Below are positions 26,097-35,790 of a stretch of 64,000 nucleotides of DNA, in pieces; within the stretch, counting starts at the first letter, position 1; each line of letters starts with the position of its first letter. Both the position numbers and the translations under genes were made by a program. The DNA is from Ga0077536 sp043744805 (GTDB lineage: Bacteria; Pseudomonadota; Gammaproteobacteria; Ga0077536): positions 1 through 64,000 of the forward strand of contig JAYTTZ010000113.1 of NCBI GenBank assembly GCA_043744805.1. Direction: 5' to 3'. Under the pieces are notes generated by a model. That model worked only from the letters and a program-made list of their open reading frames with translations. It made no database searches and was not told where the DNA came from.

Positions 26097-27437
26097 ATGG
26101 CAGCAGGAGAGTCGACGCGACGGGAAGGCAGCCTGGAAGCGCCCACCCGCCATCCGCTGGATTGGCGTTCGCCCGATTTTTATAGCAAGGACTCGCTCTA
26201 CCACGAGCTTGAGCGGGTATACGACATCTGCCACGGCTGCCGGCGCTGCGTCAGCCTGTGCAATGCCTTTCCCGTCCTGTTCGATCTGGTGGATGAGTCA
26301 CCGACCCAGGAAGTGGACGGAGTGCAGAAGGAGGACTACTGGAAGGTCGTCGACCAGTGCTACCTCTGCGATCTCTGCTACATGACCAAATGCCCGTACG
26401 TGCCGCCGCACGAGTGGAACGTCGATTTCCCCCACCTCATGCTCCGGGCCAAGGCCGTCAAGTTCAAGGAGGGCGAGACCAGCCTTCGCGACAAGGTGCT
26501 TACCTCCACGGACATGGTCGGCAAGCTTGCCGGGATCCCGGTCGTCGCCCAGGTGGTCAACGCGGTGAATACGGTCAAGCCGCTCCGCCAGTTGATGGAG
26601 AAGGTTGCCGGTATCCATGCCGAGGCCCCACTGCCCCGCTTCGAGAGCAATACCGCCCGGATGCGGCTCGACAAACCCGCGGCGTCGGCACGGGCCGAGC
26701 CCACCGCCGAAACCACTGGCAAGGTTGCGGTCTTCCTCACCTGCTACGGCAACCGCAACGCGCCTGCCGTGGTGGAAGACATGGTCGCGGTGTTCCGCCA
26801 CAACGACCTCGAAGTCCGCATCACGGGCAGCGAAGTCTGCTGCGGCATGCCCAAGCTGGAACTGGGCGACCTTGAAACGGTGGACAAGCACCGCGAAGCC
26901 AATATCGCGGCGCTGCTGCCGCTGGTGGAGCAGGGCTACGACCTCATCGCCCCCATCCCGAGTTGCGTGCTGATGTTCAAGCAGGAACTTCCGCTGATGT
27001 TCCCCGAGGACGAGCGCCTGGCACGCATCAGGAAGGCGTTCTTCGATCCTTTCGAGTACCTCATGCTCCGCCACAAGGCCGGTAAGCTACGGACGGATTT
27101 CGCCGCGGCACTGGGCAAGATCGCTCACCACGTGCCCTGCCACCAGCGTGTGCAGAACATTGGACTCAAGACCAAGGAAGTGCTGGAACTCGCGCCGGGC
27201 ACCACCGTCACGTCGATCGAACGCTGCTCGGGCCACGACGGGACCTATGCCGTAAAGGCGGAGAACTACGGGTTTGCCAAGAAGATCTGCAAGCCGGTGG
27301 TCACGCGTATCGCTGAAGGTGGCTTCGACCACTACCTGAGCGACTGCCCGATGGCGGGTGAGCTCATCCAACAGGGCGTCGCCACCAGCGAAGCCACCTC
27401 CGCATTCACCCTGCTTAGGCAAGCCTACGGAATCTGA
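26097..27437 (+). CDS. GlpC-like (Fe-S)/CCG-domain oxidoreductase subunit
   Basis: The 446-residue protein has an amino-terminal 2[4Fe-4S] ferredoxin domain (CHGCRRCVSLCNAFP and CYLCDLCYMTKCPYVPP) and two carboxy-terminal cysteine-rich CCG domains (VCCGMPKLELG; HHVPCHQRVQNIG; ERCSGHDGTY; SDCPMAGEL). These resemble GlpC of anaerobic glycerol-3-phosphate dehydrogenase and HdrB, but in the characteristic rubrerythrin-DUF3501 neighbourhood. The second CCG site is altered (SGHDG rather than CCG). A strong AAGGAGGG precedes the ATG at 26097. A role as an electron-transfer partner of rubrerythrin in peroxide defence is inference from conserved context. Confidence 0.88.
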   Translation: MAAGESTRREGSLEAPTRHPLDWRSPDFYSKDSLYHELERVYDICHGCRRCVSLCNAFPVLFDLVDESPTQEVDGVQKEDYWKVVDQCYLCDLCYMTKCPYVPPHEWNVDFPHLMLRAKAVKFKEGETSLRDKVLTSTDMVGKLAGIPVVAQVVNAVNTVKPLRQLMEKVAGIHAEAPLPRFESNTARMRLDKPAASARAEPTAETTGKVAVFLTCYGNRNAPAVVEDMVAVFRHNDLEVRITGSEVCCGMPKLELGDLETVDKHREANIAALLPLVEQGYDLIAPIPSCVLMFKQELPLMFPEDERLARIRKAFFDPFEYLMLRHKAGKLRTDFAAALGKIAHHVPCHQRVQNIGLKTKEVLELAPGTTVTSIERCSGHDGTYAVKAENYGFAKKICKPVVTRIAEGGFDHYLSDCPMAGELIQQGVATSEATSAFTLLRQAYGI

Positions 27438-27439
27438 CC

Positions 27440-28024
27440 ATGACCGCACTGACCCGCAACGACCTGATGCCGCTCGAGCGTTACCACGCCGAACGGCCCG
27501 CGTTCCGGCGCAAGGTGATTGCCCACAAGATCGCCCGCCAGGTGCCACTTGGACCGAACGCCACATTGCATTTCGAAGACAGCCTGACCATCCAGTACCA
27601 GGTCCAGGAGATGCTGCGGGCGGAGCGCATCTTCGAGGCCGAGGCCATTGACGAGGAACTTGCCGTCTACAACCCGCTCATCCCTGACGGCAGCAACTGG
27701 AAGGCAACGTTCATGCTCGAATACCCCGATGCCGAAGAGCGCCGCGTAGCGCTGGAGAGGCTGGTGGGCATCGAACACCGGGTCTGGGCGCGGGTGGGCC
27801 AACTTCCGCCGTGCTTCGCCATTGCCGACGAGGACATGGAGCGTTCCCGCGAGGCCAAGACCTCGGCCGTGCATTTCGTGCGGTTCCAACTGACGGACGA
27901 GATGGTGGCAGCCGCCAGGGCCGGGGCGAATATCGCCCTGGGTATCGACCTGCCCAACTACCGCCATGCGTTAGATCCGCTGCCACCGGCGGCCCGCGCG
28001 GCATTGGTGGCCGATCTGGCTTGA
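27440..28024 (+). CDS. DUF3501 family protein
   Basis: The 194-residue protein matches DUF3501 by its start (LTRNDLMPLERYHAERPAFR), VPLGPNATLHFEDSLTIQYQ, QEMLRAERIFE and PDGSNWKATFMLEYPD. Family function is unknown; members occur almost always beside a rubrerythrin and a CCG-type Fe-S protein, as here. The start follows the upstream stop by 2 bp, so the two are translationally linked. Confidence 0.88.
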   Translation: MTALTRNDLMPLERYHAERPAFRRKVIAHKIARQVPLGPNATLHFEDSLTIQYQVQEMLRAERIFEAEAIDEELAVYNPLIPDGSNWKATFMLEYPDAEERRVALERLVGIEHRVWARVGQLPPCFAIADEDMERSREAKTSAVHFVRFQLTDEMVAAARAGANIALGIDLPNYRHALDPLPPAARAALVADLA

Positions 28025-28097
28025 TTCCACCGGGGCGCGTGGCACACCATCCGCGCGCAGTTACCGGTGCCCCTGTCCATTTCCCGGGAATCCTCCA

Positions 28098-29990
28098 TTG
28101 AGCGCTCGCTACGACGCTGCAGACATCGAAGTCCTGACCGGCCTGCAGCCGGTTCGCAAACGACCCGGGATGTATACCGATACCTCCCGCCCCAACCACC
28201 TCGTGCAGGAAGTCGTCGACAACAGCGTCGATGAAGCCCTGGCCGGCCACTGTTCGCGCATCGACGTCACCCTGCATGCGGACGGCGCGGTGACGGTCAC
28301 CGACGACGGCCGCGGCATGCCAGTCGACCTCCATCCGGGCGAGCAGATTTCCGGCGTCGAAGTCATCCTCACGCGCTTGCATGCCGGCGGGAAATTCTCC
28401 GGTCGTAACTACAAGTTCGCTGGTGGACTGCATGGCGTGGGCGTGTCGGTGGTGAACGCCCTGTCGAAGCACCTTGAAGTGCGGGTCAAGCGCGGCGGCG
28501 TGGAATACGCCATGGCCTTTGCCGATGGAGATGCCGTCACCCCCTTGCAGGAAGTGGGCAAGGTCGGACGCAACAACTCGGGCACCAGCATCCGCTTCAC
28601 GCCGGATGAAGGCTTCTTCGATTCCACCCGCATCCTGCTGCCACGCCTCAAGCACCTCTTGCGTGCCAAGGCCGTGCTCTGCCCGGGCCTGACCGTCACC
28701 CTGGCCGATGAAGCCAGCAACGAGCGCGAGATCTGGTGCTACGAGGACGGATTACGGGGCTACCTCGGCGCGGCCATGCCCGACGCCGATCTCGTGCCGA
28801 TCGAAGCCATCCACGGCGATGCCGGGACCGCAACCGCCATCGTGATCTGGGCACTGCAGTGGCGGGCGGACGACGGTGAACTCGTCACCGAAAGCTATGT
28901 AAACCTCGTGCCAACCGCCCAGGGCGGCACCCACGTCAACGGACTCCGCCAGGGCATGCTCGATGCGCTGCGCGAGTTCTGCGAGTTCCGCAACCTCCTG
29001 CCACGCGGGATCAAGCTCACGGCCGACGACGCCGCCGAGCGCGCGGCCTACGTGCTGTCGCTCAAGATGACCGAGCCGCAGTTCTCGGGCCAGACCAAGG
29101 AACGACTCTCGAGCCAGGGCGCGAGCGGGGTGGTGGCGACTGCCGTCCGCGACGGGCTGGCGCTGTGGCTCAACCAGCACGTGGAGGCCGGCGAACGCAT
29201 CGCCCAGTTGGCCATCGATCGCGCGCTCATCCGCCAGCGCGCCGCCAAGGCCGTGGTGCGCAAGAAAGTTACCGGCGCGGGTCCGGCGCTGCCCGGCAAG
29301 CTGACCGACTGCACTTCCAACGACCTGGCGGAGTCGGAGCTGTTCCTGGTGGAAGGTGATTCCGCTGGCGGCTCCGCCAAGCAGGCGCGCGACAAGAGCT
29401 TCCAGGCCATCCTGCCGCTGCGCGGGAAGATCATGAACACCTGGGAAGTGGAATCGACCCAGGTACTGGCTTCGCAGGAAGTGCACGACATCGCGGTGGC
29501 GATTGGCGTCGACCCGGCCAGCAATAACCTCGAAGGCCTGCGCTACGGCAAGATTTGCATCCTTGCCGACGCGGACTCGGATGGCGCCCACATCGCAACC
29601 CTGCTCTGCGCCCTGTTCCTGCGCCACTTCCGTCCCGTGGTCACCGCCGGGCACGTCTACGTGGCGATGCCGCCGCTGTATCGCATCGACGCCGGCAAGG
29701 AAGTGCTCTACGCGCTGGACGACGCCGAGCGCGAGGCGCTGGTGAAGCGCCTGGAAGCCGACCGCATCCGCGGCAAGATAAGCATCCAGCGCTTCAAGGG
29801 GCTGGGCGAAATGAATCCCTCGCAGCTTCGCGAGACAGCCATGTTGCCGTCCTCGCGCCGCCTGGTGCAGTTGTCGATTGACGACGACCTGGCCACCGAT
29901 TCGCTGATGGACCTGCTGCTCGCCAAGAAGCGGTCGGGTGATCGGCGCGAATGGCTGGAGCGCAAGGGCAACCTGGCGGCGGCCGACTGA
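28098..29990 (+). CDS. parE: DNA topoisomerase IV subunit B
   Basis: ParE is the ATPase and TOPRIM subunit of the decatenating topoisomerase IV. The 630 residues include VRKRPGMYTD, VVDNSVDEALAG, DDGRGMPVD, HAGGKFSGRNYKFAGGLHGV (ATP lid), EGDSAGGSAKQARD and LADADSDGAHIATL (TOPRIM; the S in DADSDG is a ParE feature), and RFKGLGEMNPSQL. The best start is TTG at 28098, because no ATG or GTG lies before the conserved beginning. parC follows. Confidence 0.96.
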   Translation: MSARYDAADIEVLTGLQPVRKRPGMYTDTSRPNHLVQEVVDNSVDEALAGHCSRIDVTLHADGAVTVTDDGRGMPVDLHPGEQISGVEVILTRLHAGGKFSGRNYKFAGGLHGVGVSVVNALSKHLEVRVKRGGVEYAMAFADGDAVTPLQEVGKVGRNNSGTSIRFTPDEGFFDSTRILLPRLKHLLRAKAVLCPGLTVTLADEASNEREIWCYEDGLRGYLGAAMPDADLVPIEAIHGDAGTATAIVIWALQWRADDGELVTESYVNLVPTAQGGTHVNGLRQGMLDALREFCEFRNLLPRGIKLTADDAAERAAYVLSLKMTEPQFSGQTKERLSSQGASGVVATAVRDGLALWLNQHVEAGERIAQLAIDRALIRQRAAKAVVRKKVTGAGPALPGKLTDCTSNDLAESELFLVEGDSAGGSAKQARDKSFQAILPLRGKIMNTWEVESTQVLASQEVHDIAVAIGVDPASNNLEGLRYGKICILADADSDGAHIATLLCALFLRHFRPVVTAGHVYVAMPPLYRIDAGKEVLYALDDAEREALVKRLEADRIRGKISIQRFKGLGEMNPSQLRETAMLPSSRRLVQLSIDDDLATDSLMDLLLAKKRSGDRREWLERKGNLAAAD

Positions 29991-30007
29991 GCACTGGAGC
30001 ACAGGAC

Positions 30008-32245
30008 ATGGGCGAAAAATTTTCCGTTGAACAAAGGCCGCTGCGCGCCTTCACCGAACAGGCCTACCTCGATTATTCGATGTACGTCATCCTCGATCGG
30101 GCGTTGCCAAGCCTGGCGGACGGCCTCAAACCCGTGCAGCGCCGAATCATCTACGCGATGTCCGAGCTGGGTCTGAGCGCGGCGTCGAAGCACAAGAAAT
30201 CAGCCCGCACCGTCGGCGATGTCATTGGCAAGTTCCACCCGCATGGCGACTCCGCATGCTACGAAGCGATGGTGCTGATGGCCCAGCCATTCAGCTTTCG
30301 CTACCCGTTGGTGGACGGCCAGGGCAACTGGGGATCGCCGGACGATCCGAAATCCTTCGCCGCCATGCGCTACACCGAAGCGCGACTCACGCGCTACGCC
30401 GACACCCTGCTCTCCGAACTCGAGCAGGGCACGGCCGATTGGGTGCCTAATTTCGACGGCACCCTGGAAGAACCGCGCCTCCTGCCCGCGCGCCTGCCCA
30501 ACGTGCTGCTCAACGGTACGACCGGCATCGCGGTGGGCATGGCAACCGACATCCCGCCGCACAACCTGCGCGAAGTGGCTGCGGCCTGCGTGCACCTGCT
30601 GGAGTCGCCGTTTGCCAGCATTGACGAACTCTGCGAGCACGTGCGAGGCCCTGATTTCCCGTCCGGCGGCGAGCTCATTACCCCGGCCAGGGAACTCCGC
30701 CAGATGTACGCCACGGGCCACGGCAGCTTACGTATGCGCGCGGTGTACGGCGAGGAAAACGGGCAGATCGTCATCACGGAACTCCCGTTCCAGACCTCCG
30801 GCGCCCGGATCATCGAGCAGATCGCCGGGCAGATGCAGGCCAGGAAGCTGCCGATGCTCGAAGACCTCCGCGACGAGTCCGATCACGAGACCCCCACGCG
30901 CATCGTACTCATGCCCCGGAGTAACCGGGTGGACATCGAAGGCCTGATGCAGCACCTCTTCGCCACCACCGACCTCGAACGCACCTTGCGGGTGAACCTG
31001 AACGTGGTGGGACTGAACGGCCTGCCCGGCGTACGTAACCTGCACGCCATGCTCACGGAATGGCTCGAATACCGCACCCGGACGGTCCGGCGGCGTCTGC
31101 AGTTCCGACTCGACAAGGTCAATGATCGCCTGCACATCCTCGCGGGCTATCTGGTTGCCTACCTCAACCTCGACGAGGTCATCCACATCATCCGCACGGC
31201 GGAGGAGCCCAAGACCGAACTGATCGCGCGCTTCGACCTCACGGGTACCCAGGCTGACGCCATCCTCGATCTCCGGCTGCGGCACCTGGCACGCCTGGAG
31301 GAAATGAAGATCCGCGGCGAACAGGCGGAGCTCGAAGCCGAGCGCACGCGCATCGATCTCATCCTGGCTTCGGCACGGCGCCTCAAGACCCTCGTCCGCC
31401 AGGAACTCGAACGTGATGCGGAGGAGTACGGCGACGAGCGTCGCACCGCGCTGGTGGAGCGCGCAGCGGCCAGGGCGCTGGATGAAACCGAACTCGTGCC
31501 TGCCGAACCCGTGACGGTGGTGCTCTCGGAAAAAGGCTGGGTCCGCGCGGCCAAGGGCCACGACATCGAGCCGACGCAGCTTACCTTCCGTAGCGGTGAC
31601 GGCTACCTGGCGGCCGCCCGTGGGCGCAGCAACCAGACCGCCGTGTTCCTCGGCGCCGACGGCCGTTCGTATTCAGTCGCCACCCATACCTTGCCGTCGG
31701 CGCGTGGCATGGGCGATCCGCTGGCCGGGCGCCTCTCACCACCTGACGGCGTACCGTTCGTGTCCGTTGCCGTGGGCAATCCGGCGCAGGAACTGCTGGT
31801 GATGTCGAACGCAGCTTATGGCTTTCGGACCACCTTCGAAGGCCTTTACGCCAAGAACAAGGCAGGCAAGTCGCTGCTGTCCGTGCCGGACGGTGCCTGC
31901 GCCATGGAACTCGTTACCGTGGACGACGCTGCGGGCGGTGACATCGCCTGCCTGACCAGCAGCGGTCAGTTGCTGGTCTTCAAGCTGGAAGAACTCCCGC
32001 TGATGCCGCGCGGCAAGGGCGTGAAACTCGTCCAGATCACCGGCACCAAGGTGAAGTCCGGCGAGGAAGTGCTCAAATCCGTCGTGGTCCTGGCTGCGGG
32101 GCGTGGGCTCAAGGTCCACGCTGGCGGACGCCATCTCAGCCTCAAGCCGCGCGAGCTTGATCCTTACCGGGCCGAACGCGGCAAACGCGGCGGGAAGTTG
32201 CCGCGAGGATTCCAGCGCGTGGAGCGGCTGGAAGTCATCGACTAG
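30008..32245 (+). CDS. parC: DNA topoisomerase IV subunit A
   Basis: ParC carries the DNA-cleaving tyrosine and the beta-pinwheel. The 745 residues include AYLDYSMYVILDRALPSLAD, the quinolone-resistance region HPHGDSACYEAMV in its sensitive form, and AAMRYTEARLTRYAD with the catalytic Tyr. The carboxy-terminal part has five-bladed pinwheel repeats (VLSEKGWVRAAKGHD, VATHTLPSARGMGDP). The ATG at 30008 follows parE by 17 bp. The stop overlaps the convergent dinB stop by 11 bp. Confidence 0.96.
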   Translation: MGEKFSVEQRPLRAFTEQAYLDYSMYVILDRALPSLADGLKPVQRRIIYAMSELGLSAASKHKKSARTVGDVIGKFHPHGDSACYEAMVLMAQPFSFRYPLVDGQGNWGSPDDPKSFAAMRYTEARLTRYADTLLSELEQGTADWVPNFDGTLEEPRLLPARLPNVLLNGTTGIAVGMATDIPPHNLREVAAACVHLLESPFASIDELCEHVRGPDFPSGGELITPARELRQMYATGHGSLRMRAVYGEENGQIVITELPFQTSGARIIEQIAGQMQARKLPMLEDLRDESDHETPTRIVLMPRSNRVDIEGLMQHLFATTDLERTLRVNLNVVGLNGLPGVRNLHAMLTEWLEYRTRTVRRRLQFRLDKVNDRLHILAGYLVAYLNLDEVIHIIRTAEEPKTELIARFDLTGTQADAILDLRLRHLARLEEMKIRGEQAELEAERTRIDLILASARRLKTLVRQELERDAEEYGDERRTALVERAAARALDETELVPAEPVTVVLSEKGWVRAAKGHDIEPTQLTFRSGDGYLAAARGRSNQTAVFLGADGRSYSVATHTLPSARGMGDPLAGRLSPPDGVPFVSVAVGNPAQELLVMSNAAYGFRTTFEGLYAKNKAGKSLLSVPDGACAMELVTVDDAAGGDIACLTSSGQLLVFKLEELPLMPRGKGVKLVQITGTKVKSGEEVLKSVVVLAAGRGLKVHAGGRHLSLKPRELDPYRAERGKRGGKLPRGFQRVERLEVID

Positions 32246-33311
32246 GCGCTGGAGGGACGTCGAACAGTCCCGCCTGCTGGCCCTCGTCGGGGTCGGTGAA
32301 GTTCGCGAGTCCGAGGCCGGCCAGCCGAAAGCGGGTGTTGCCGTCGCCGACCTTCCCAAGGAGCCTCGTCCCATGCGCCAGCACCTCGGTGTCCGAGGCC
32401 GGGGGGCAAGGCGGCGTCAGGGCACGGGTCAAGGTCCTGAACTCCGCCGTTTTCAGTTTCAGCACCACCGTGCGACCCACGCGATCTTCCTTGGCCGCGC
32501 TGCGCCACACCTGTTCGGCCAGCGCGGGCAGGAAAGGCGCCAGTTCCGCCAGGCTCAAATCCCGCTCGAACGTTCGTTCGCTGGATATCGACTGCACCGG
32601 CCGGTCAGGGGTGACCTCGCGATTGTCTTCGCCACGGGCCAGTTCGTGAAGTCTCTGCCCGAAGCGCCCCAGCCTCGCAGTGAGCGCTGCCAGCGGTTGC
32701 CGGCGAAGGTCGGCGATGGTGGCAATGCCGAGGTCGGCGAGGAGACTTGCCGTCGCTTCGCCAACGCCCGGCAACCGTCCGACCGACAGCGGCGCCAGGA
32801 AATCGAGGATTTCATGTGGCTGGATGACGAAGAGTCCATCGGGCTTACGCCAGTCGGAGGCGATCTTGGACAGGAATTTATTGGGGGCGACACCTGCCGA
32901 AGCTGTCAGGCGCGTGGTTTCCAGGATCTCGGCGCGCACGGCGCGGGCGGTCTCAGTCGCCGTTGGATAGCCGCGCAGGTTGGCGGTGACGTCCAGGTAG
33001 GCCTCGTCCAGCGACAGCGGCTCCACCAGCGGCGTGTAGGACCGGAAGATCTCGCCAATCGTCGCGGACACTTCCCGATAACGGCTGAAATCCGGCGCCA
33101 CGAAGATGGCCTCGGGGCATAACTGCCGGGCGCGTGCGACCGGCATGGCAGATCGGATACCAAAACGGCGGGCCTCGTAGGAAGCCGCGCAAACCACGCC
33201 TCGCCTGGCGTTCCACCCGACGACCACCGGCTGGCCACGCAGGCGCGGGTCGTCCCGCTGTTCAACCGACGCGTAGAAGGCGTCCATGTCGAGGTGGATG
33301 ATCTTGCGCAT
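32235..33311 (-). CDS. dinB: DNA polymerase IV
   Basis: DinB is a Y-family translesion polymerase. The 358 residues contain LDMDAFYASVEQRDD and SLDEAYLDVTANL with the catalytic acidic residues, ASAGVAPNKFLSKIASD, the helix-hairpin-helix VGRLPGVGEATASLL and a carboxy end QAGLFD resembling a beta-clamp binding motif. The start at 33311 (MRKIIHLDMDAF) is typical. No LexA box was evident upstream. Confidence 0.95.
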   Translation of the reverse strand: MRKIIHLDMDAFYASVEQRDDPRLRGQPVVVGWNARRGVVCAASYEARRFGIRSAMPVARARQLCPEAIFVAPDFSRYREVSATIGEIFRSYTPLVEPLSLDEAYLDVTANLRGYPTATETARAVRAEILETTRLTASAGVAPNKFLSKIASDWRKPDGLFVIQPHEILDFLAPLSVGRLPGVGEATASLLADLGIATIADLRRQPLAALTARLGRFGQRLHELARGEDNREVTPDRPVQSISSERTFERDLSLAELAPFLPALAEQVWRSAAKEDRVGRTVVLKLKTAEFRTLTRALTPPCPPASDTEVLAHGTRLLGKVGDGNTRFRLAGLGLANFTDPDEGQQAGLFDVPPAPSR

Positions 33312-33327
33312 GGCGGCTACGCGGGGC

Positions 33328-33996
33328 TCAGGGTGGTGGGGCGGTGTCGAGTCGATCAAGTTGGGAGCCCAGAAATCCTGCGGCGTCCGAGCGCATGGCT
33401 GGGGTTACTTCGTGGGCCGCGTCGTATTCGCGGTACCCGAGCATGGCCCCGCGTTCGATGAACAAATCGCGGGTCGCGATGCCCCTGGGCAGCGGGATGA
33501 TGGGGTCCTCATTCCCCTGCTGGATGAATAAAGTGAGGTGCCGGAGTTCGCCCGGTGCCGCGGCAAGTGCCGCGAATTCAGGCAGCACCCGTCCTGCAAT
33601 CCCCACCATTCCCCGCAATTTTCGCGGCGCCGTGAGCGCGATCCCGTAAGCGAGCGTTGCGCCCTGGCTGAACCCCAGCAGGTAGACGCGGCGCGGATCC
33701 GCGCCGAGACCCATCACGGCGTCGTTGATGATCTGGATGACGGCACGCCGGCTTGCTTGCGCCTCGTCCACGTTGACCCGGATTGCGTTGTCGCGGAACT
33801 CGACATCGAACCAGCGATAGGCATCGGGCGCATAGGGGTAGGGCGCCTCGAGGCTCAGGCAAAGGAAGCGCGGATCAAGCTGCCGTGCCCAATCAGCCAT
33901 CCCCGCGGCGTTCCCGCCCAGGCCGTGGAGCAGGACCAGGAGGGGAGGGCGTCCCCTGAACACGGCAGGCGGGCGCTGGGTATATCTCAGTTGCAT
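33328..33996 (-). CDS. Alpha/beta hydrolase, phospholipase/carboxylesterase family
   Basis: The 222-residue protein has LLVLLHGLGGNAAGM (oxyanion loop), LLGFSQGATLAYGIAL (nucleophile serine), QQGNEDPIIP (acid) and YDAAHEVTPAM (histidine), the complete triad of YpfH/Est-type carboxylesterases. It is cytoplasmic with no signal peptide. The start at 33996 (MQLRYTQ) avoids overlap with the divergent glycosylase gene. Confidence 0.9.
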   Translation of the reverse strand: MQLRYTQRPPAVFRGRPPLLVLLHGLGGNAAGMADWARQLDPRFLCLSLEAPYPYAPDAYRWFDVEFRDNAIRVNVDEAQASRRAVIQIINDAVMGLGADPRRVYLLGFSQGATLAYGIALTAPRKLRGMVGIAGRVLPEFAALAAAPGELRHLTLFIQQGNEDPIIPLPRGIATRDLFIERGAMLGYREYDAAHEVTPAMRSDAAGFLGSQLDRLDTAPPP

Positions 33997-34041
33997 GCGT
34001 GGCACTCCATCAGGGCATGATACCCGCAGGTTCCCGCCATC

Positions 34042-34617
34042 GTGACCCACCCCAACTACCCCTTATCCGATCCGCTGCCACACGCGTTCTACGCCCGCGA
34101 CACCGCACTCGTCGCCCGTGAATTGCTCGGCTGCCTGCTGGTCCACCGGGTGGCGGGGGCGGCTCGCGTGGGACGGATTGTCGAAGTGGAGGCCTACCTC
34201 GGGGCACACGACCTCGCGGCCCACAGTGCGAAGGGCCTCACCCCACGGACCCGCGTGATGTTCGGTCCGCCGGGCCACGCCTATGTGTATCTCATCTATG
34301 GGATCCACCACTGCATGAACGTGGTCACCGAACCCGTGGGCAACGGGGCAGCCGTACTCATCCGCGCGCTTGAACCCGTGCAGAACCTCGTGGAACGTAC
34401 CAACGGCCCTGGACTGCTCTGCAAGGCCATGGGGATTGATCGCTCGCACAACACCATCGACCTCACCGGCCAGGCGCTTTTCCTCGCGCCGCCGGCGTTA
34501 CCGGTCGCGACTTCGATTGTCACGAGGCCCCGGATTGGCGTTGGCTACGCGGGCGACTGGGCGCAACGCCCCCTACGCTATTACCTCAAAGGTAGCCGCT
34601 GCATATCGAAACCGTGA
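34042..34617 (+). CDS. 3-methyladenine DNA glycosylase (AAG/MPG family)
   Basis: The 191-residue protein is a type II alkyladenine glycosylase that excises alkylated or deaminated purines. ARELLGCLLVHRV, GRIVEVEAYLGAHDLAAHSAKG with the catalytic Glu, RTRVMFGPPGHAYVYLIYGIH and GPGLLCKAMGID are family motifs. The start is GTG at 34042. It is divergent from the esterase gene by 45 bp. Confidence 0.94.
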   Translation: MTHPNYPLSDPLPHAFYARDTALVARELLGCLLVHRVAGAARVGRIVEVEAYLGAHDLAAHSAKGLTPRTRVMFGPPGHAYVYLIYGIHHCMNVVTEPVGNGAAVLIRALEPVQNLVERTNGPGLLCKAMGIDRSHNTIDLTGQALFLAPPALPVATSIVTRPRIGVGYAGDWAQRPLRYYLKGSRCISKP

Positions 34618-34628
34618 ATACTGGCGAC

Positions 34629-34689
34629 TTGCGACAACTGAAGTTGCCGCAAGGCATTGAAAAAATACAGAACGCCTGTCCAACAGGCC
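34629..34689 (+). terminator. Pair of small hairpins between the glycosylase and the next gene
   Basis: TTGCGACAACT pairs with AGTTGCCGCAA (34629-34652, one mismatch), and GCCTGT pairs with ACAGGC around 34675-34689. Neither is followed by a T-tract, so they may be a weak terminator or a leader structure for the secreted protein gene. Confidence 0.3.
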
Positions 34690-34711
34690 AACAGAGCAAA
34701 GGGGAGCGTGG

Positions 34712-35224
34712 ATGAAGAAAATGCTTTTTGCCGTATTCCTGATTGCCGGGGCCGCCTTGCTTGGGGGCTACCTGAATGGCGCGAGTTGTACCGAGGACCC
34801 TGCGCCTGGCCAGGCGGTCAAGGCGTACCTCGAAGCCATAAAAGAGAAACGCTTTGTGGATGCCTACGATGTGGTGACTGCACGCATGAGCGACGGTAAG
34901 CCGCGCGAGGAGTGGGCTGCGCTGCAGCAGAAAATCTTCGAACTCGGGGCGGTCTCGCTGGGCGTGATCGACGTGCGCAAGTCAAAGCGCGAACGCATGA
35001 CCGTATTCCAATGCGCGCCCAGCGCCAGGGTCCCCAATGTCCTCCATGCGGCCGACGTCCTGAACAACCAGGGCAGTACCGAGTTCGAGGTCTATACGGT
35101 GCTGAAGGTTGGCGGCAAATGGCGCGTTGACGGGCAGGAGACACTGTTCGGTGAAACGGCAATCCGCAGTTGGTTCCCGGACGATCCGATCCCCGCACTC
35201 AAGGACACCTTGCCGACGCATTAG
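34712..35224 (+). CDS. Exported protein of unknown function, NTF2-like fold suspected
   Basis: The 170-residue product has a hydrophobic amino-terminal signal or anchor (MLFAVFLIAGAALLGGYL). The rest follows the pattern AVKAYLEAIKEKRFVDAYDVV, then EVYTVLKVGGKWRVDG, which resembles small NTF2-like/DUF4878-type domains that form a cone-shaped pocket. No catalytic residues can be assigned. A GGGGAG ribosome-binding site precedes the ATG. Confidence 0.6.
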   Translation: MKKMLFAVFLIAGAALLGGYLNGASCTEDPAPGQAVKAYLEAIKEKRFVDAYDVVTARMSDGKPREEWAALQQKIFELGAVSLGVIDVRKSKRERMTVFQCAPSARVPNVLHAADVLNNQGSTEFEVYTVLKVGGKWRVDGQETLFGETAIRSWFPDDPIPALKDTLPTH

Positions 35225-35325
35225 ACCCCCGGCGACACTATCGGCTTCCCGCCTGCCAGCCAGGCCAACGGGGCAGCCACCCCACTCTCAACCCACTGCG
35301 CACGCACCGACCGCAGGAGATAACC

Positions 35326-35790
35326 GTGAGCGAAGACATCAAGATTCCACCAAGCATGCCCCGCTGGATGGCGGAGCACATGCGCCGCTACCTCGACAGC
35401 AATGGGGCCGATGGCCATCTGTGGGATTCGAGCAAGGCAGGCGGCCCGGGCCCGCTGCCCACGCTTCTGCTCACCACCACTGGACGGCGCTCCGGCGAAA
35501 GCCAGACCCTCCCGCTGCTTTACGGCAAGACGCCGACGGGCTATGTGATCATCGCCTCCAAGGGTGGCCACCCGCAGCATCCGGGCTGGTTCCTCAATCT
35601 CGAGGCCAATCCCAAGGTGCGACTGATGGTGGCTGCGGAGCGCTTCGACGCAGTCGCGCGCCTTGCCACGGCTGAAGAACGTCCGCTGCTGTGGTCGCAG
35701 ATGGCGGCCATGTACCCGCCCTTCGCCGACTACCAGGCGAAGACGACGCGCGAGATCCCCGTGGTCGTCATTGAGCGCAAGGATGGCTGA
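35326..35790 (+). CDS. Nitroreductase/deazaflavin-dependent oxidoreductase (DDN-like) protein
   Basis: The 154-residue split-barrel protein has LLLTTTGRRSGESQTLPLLYG, IIASKGGHPQHPGWFLNLEANP and LLWSQMAAMYPPFADYQAKT, diagnostic of the DDN (F420H2-dependent nitroreductase/quinone reductase) family. In actinobacteria these use F420; in Proteobacteria the cofactor is uncertain. The GTG at 35326 has an AGGAG site. The stop overlaps the next ATG, starting a rightward catabolic unit with the thioesterase and acyl-CoA synthetase. Confidence 0.88.
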   Translation: MSEDIKIPPSMPRWMAEHMRRYLDSNGADGHLWDSSKAGGPGPLPTLLLTTTGRRSGESQTLPLLYGKTPTGYVIIASKGGHPQHPGWFLNLEANPKVRLMVAAERFDAVARLATAEERPLLWSQMAAMYPPFADYQAKTTREIPVVVIERKDG

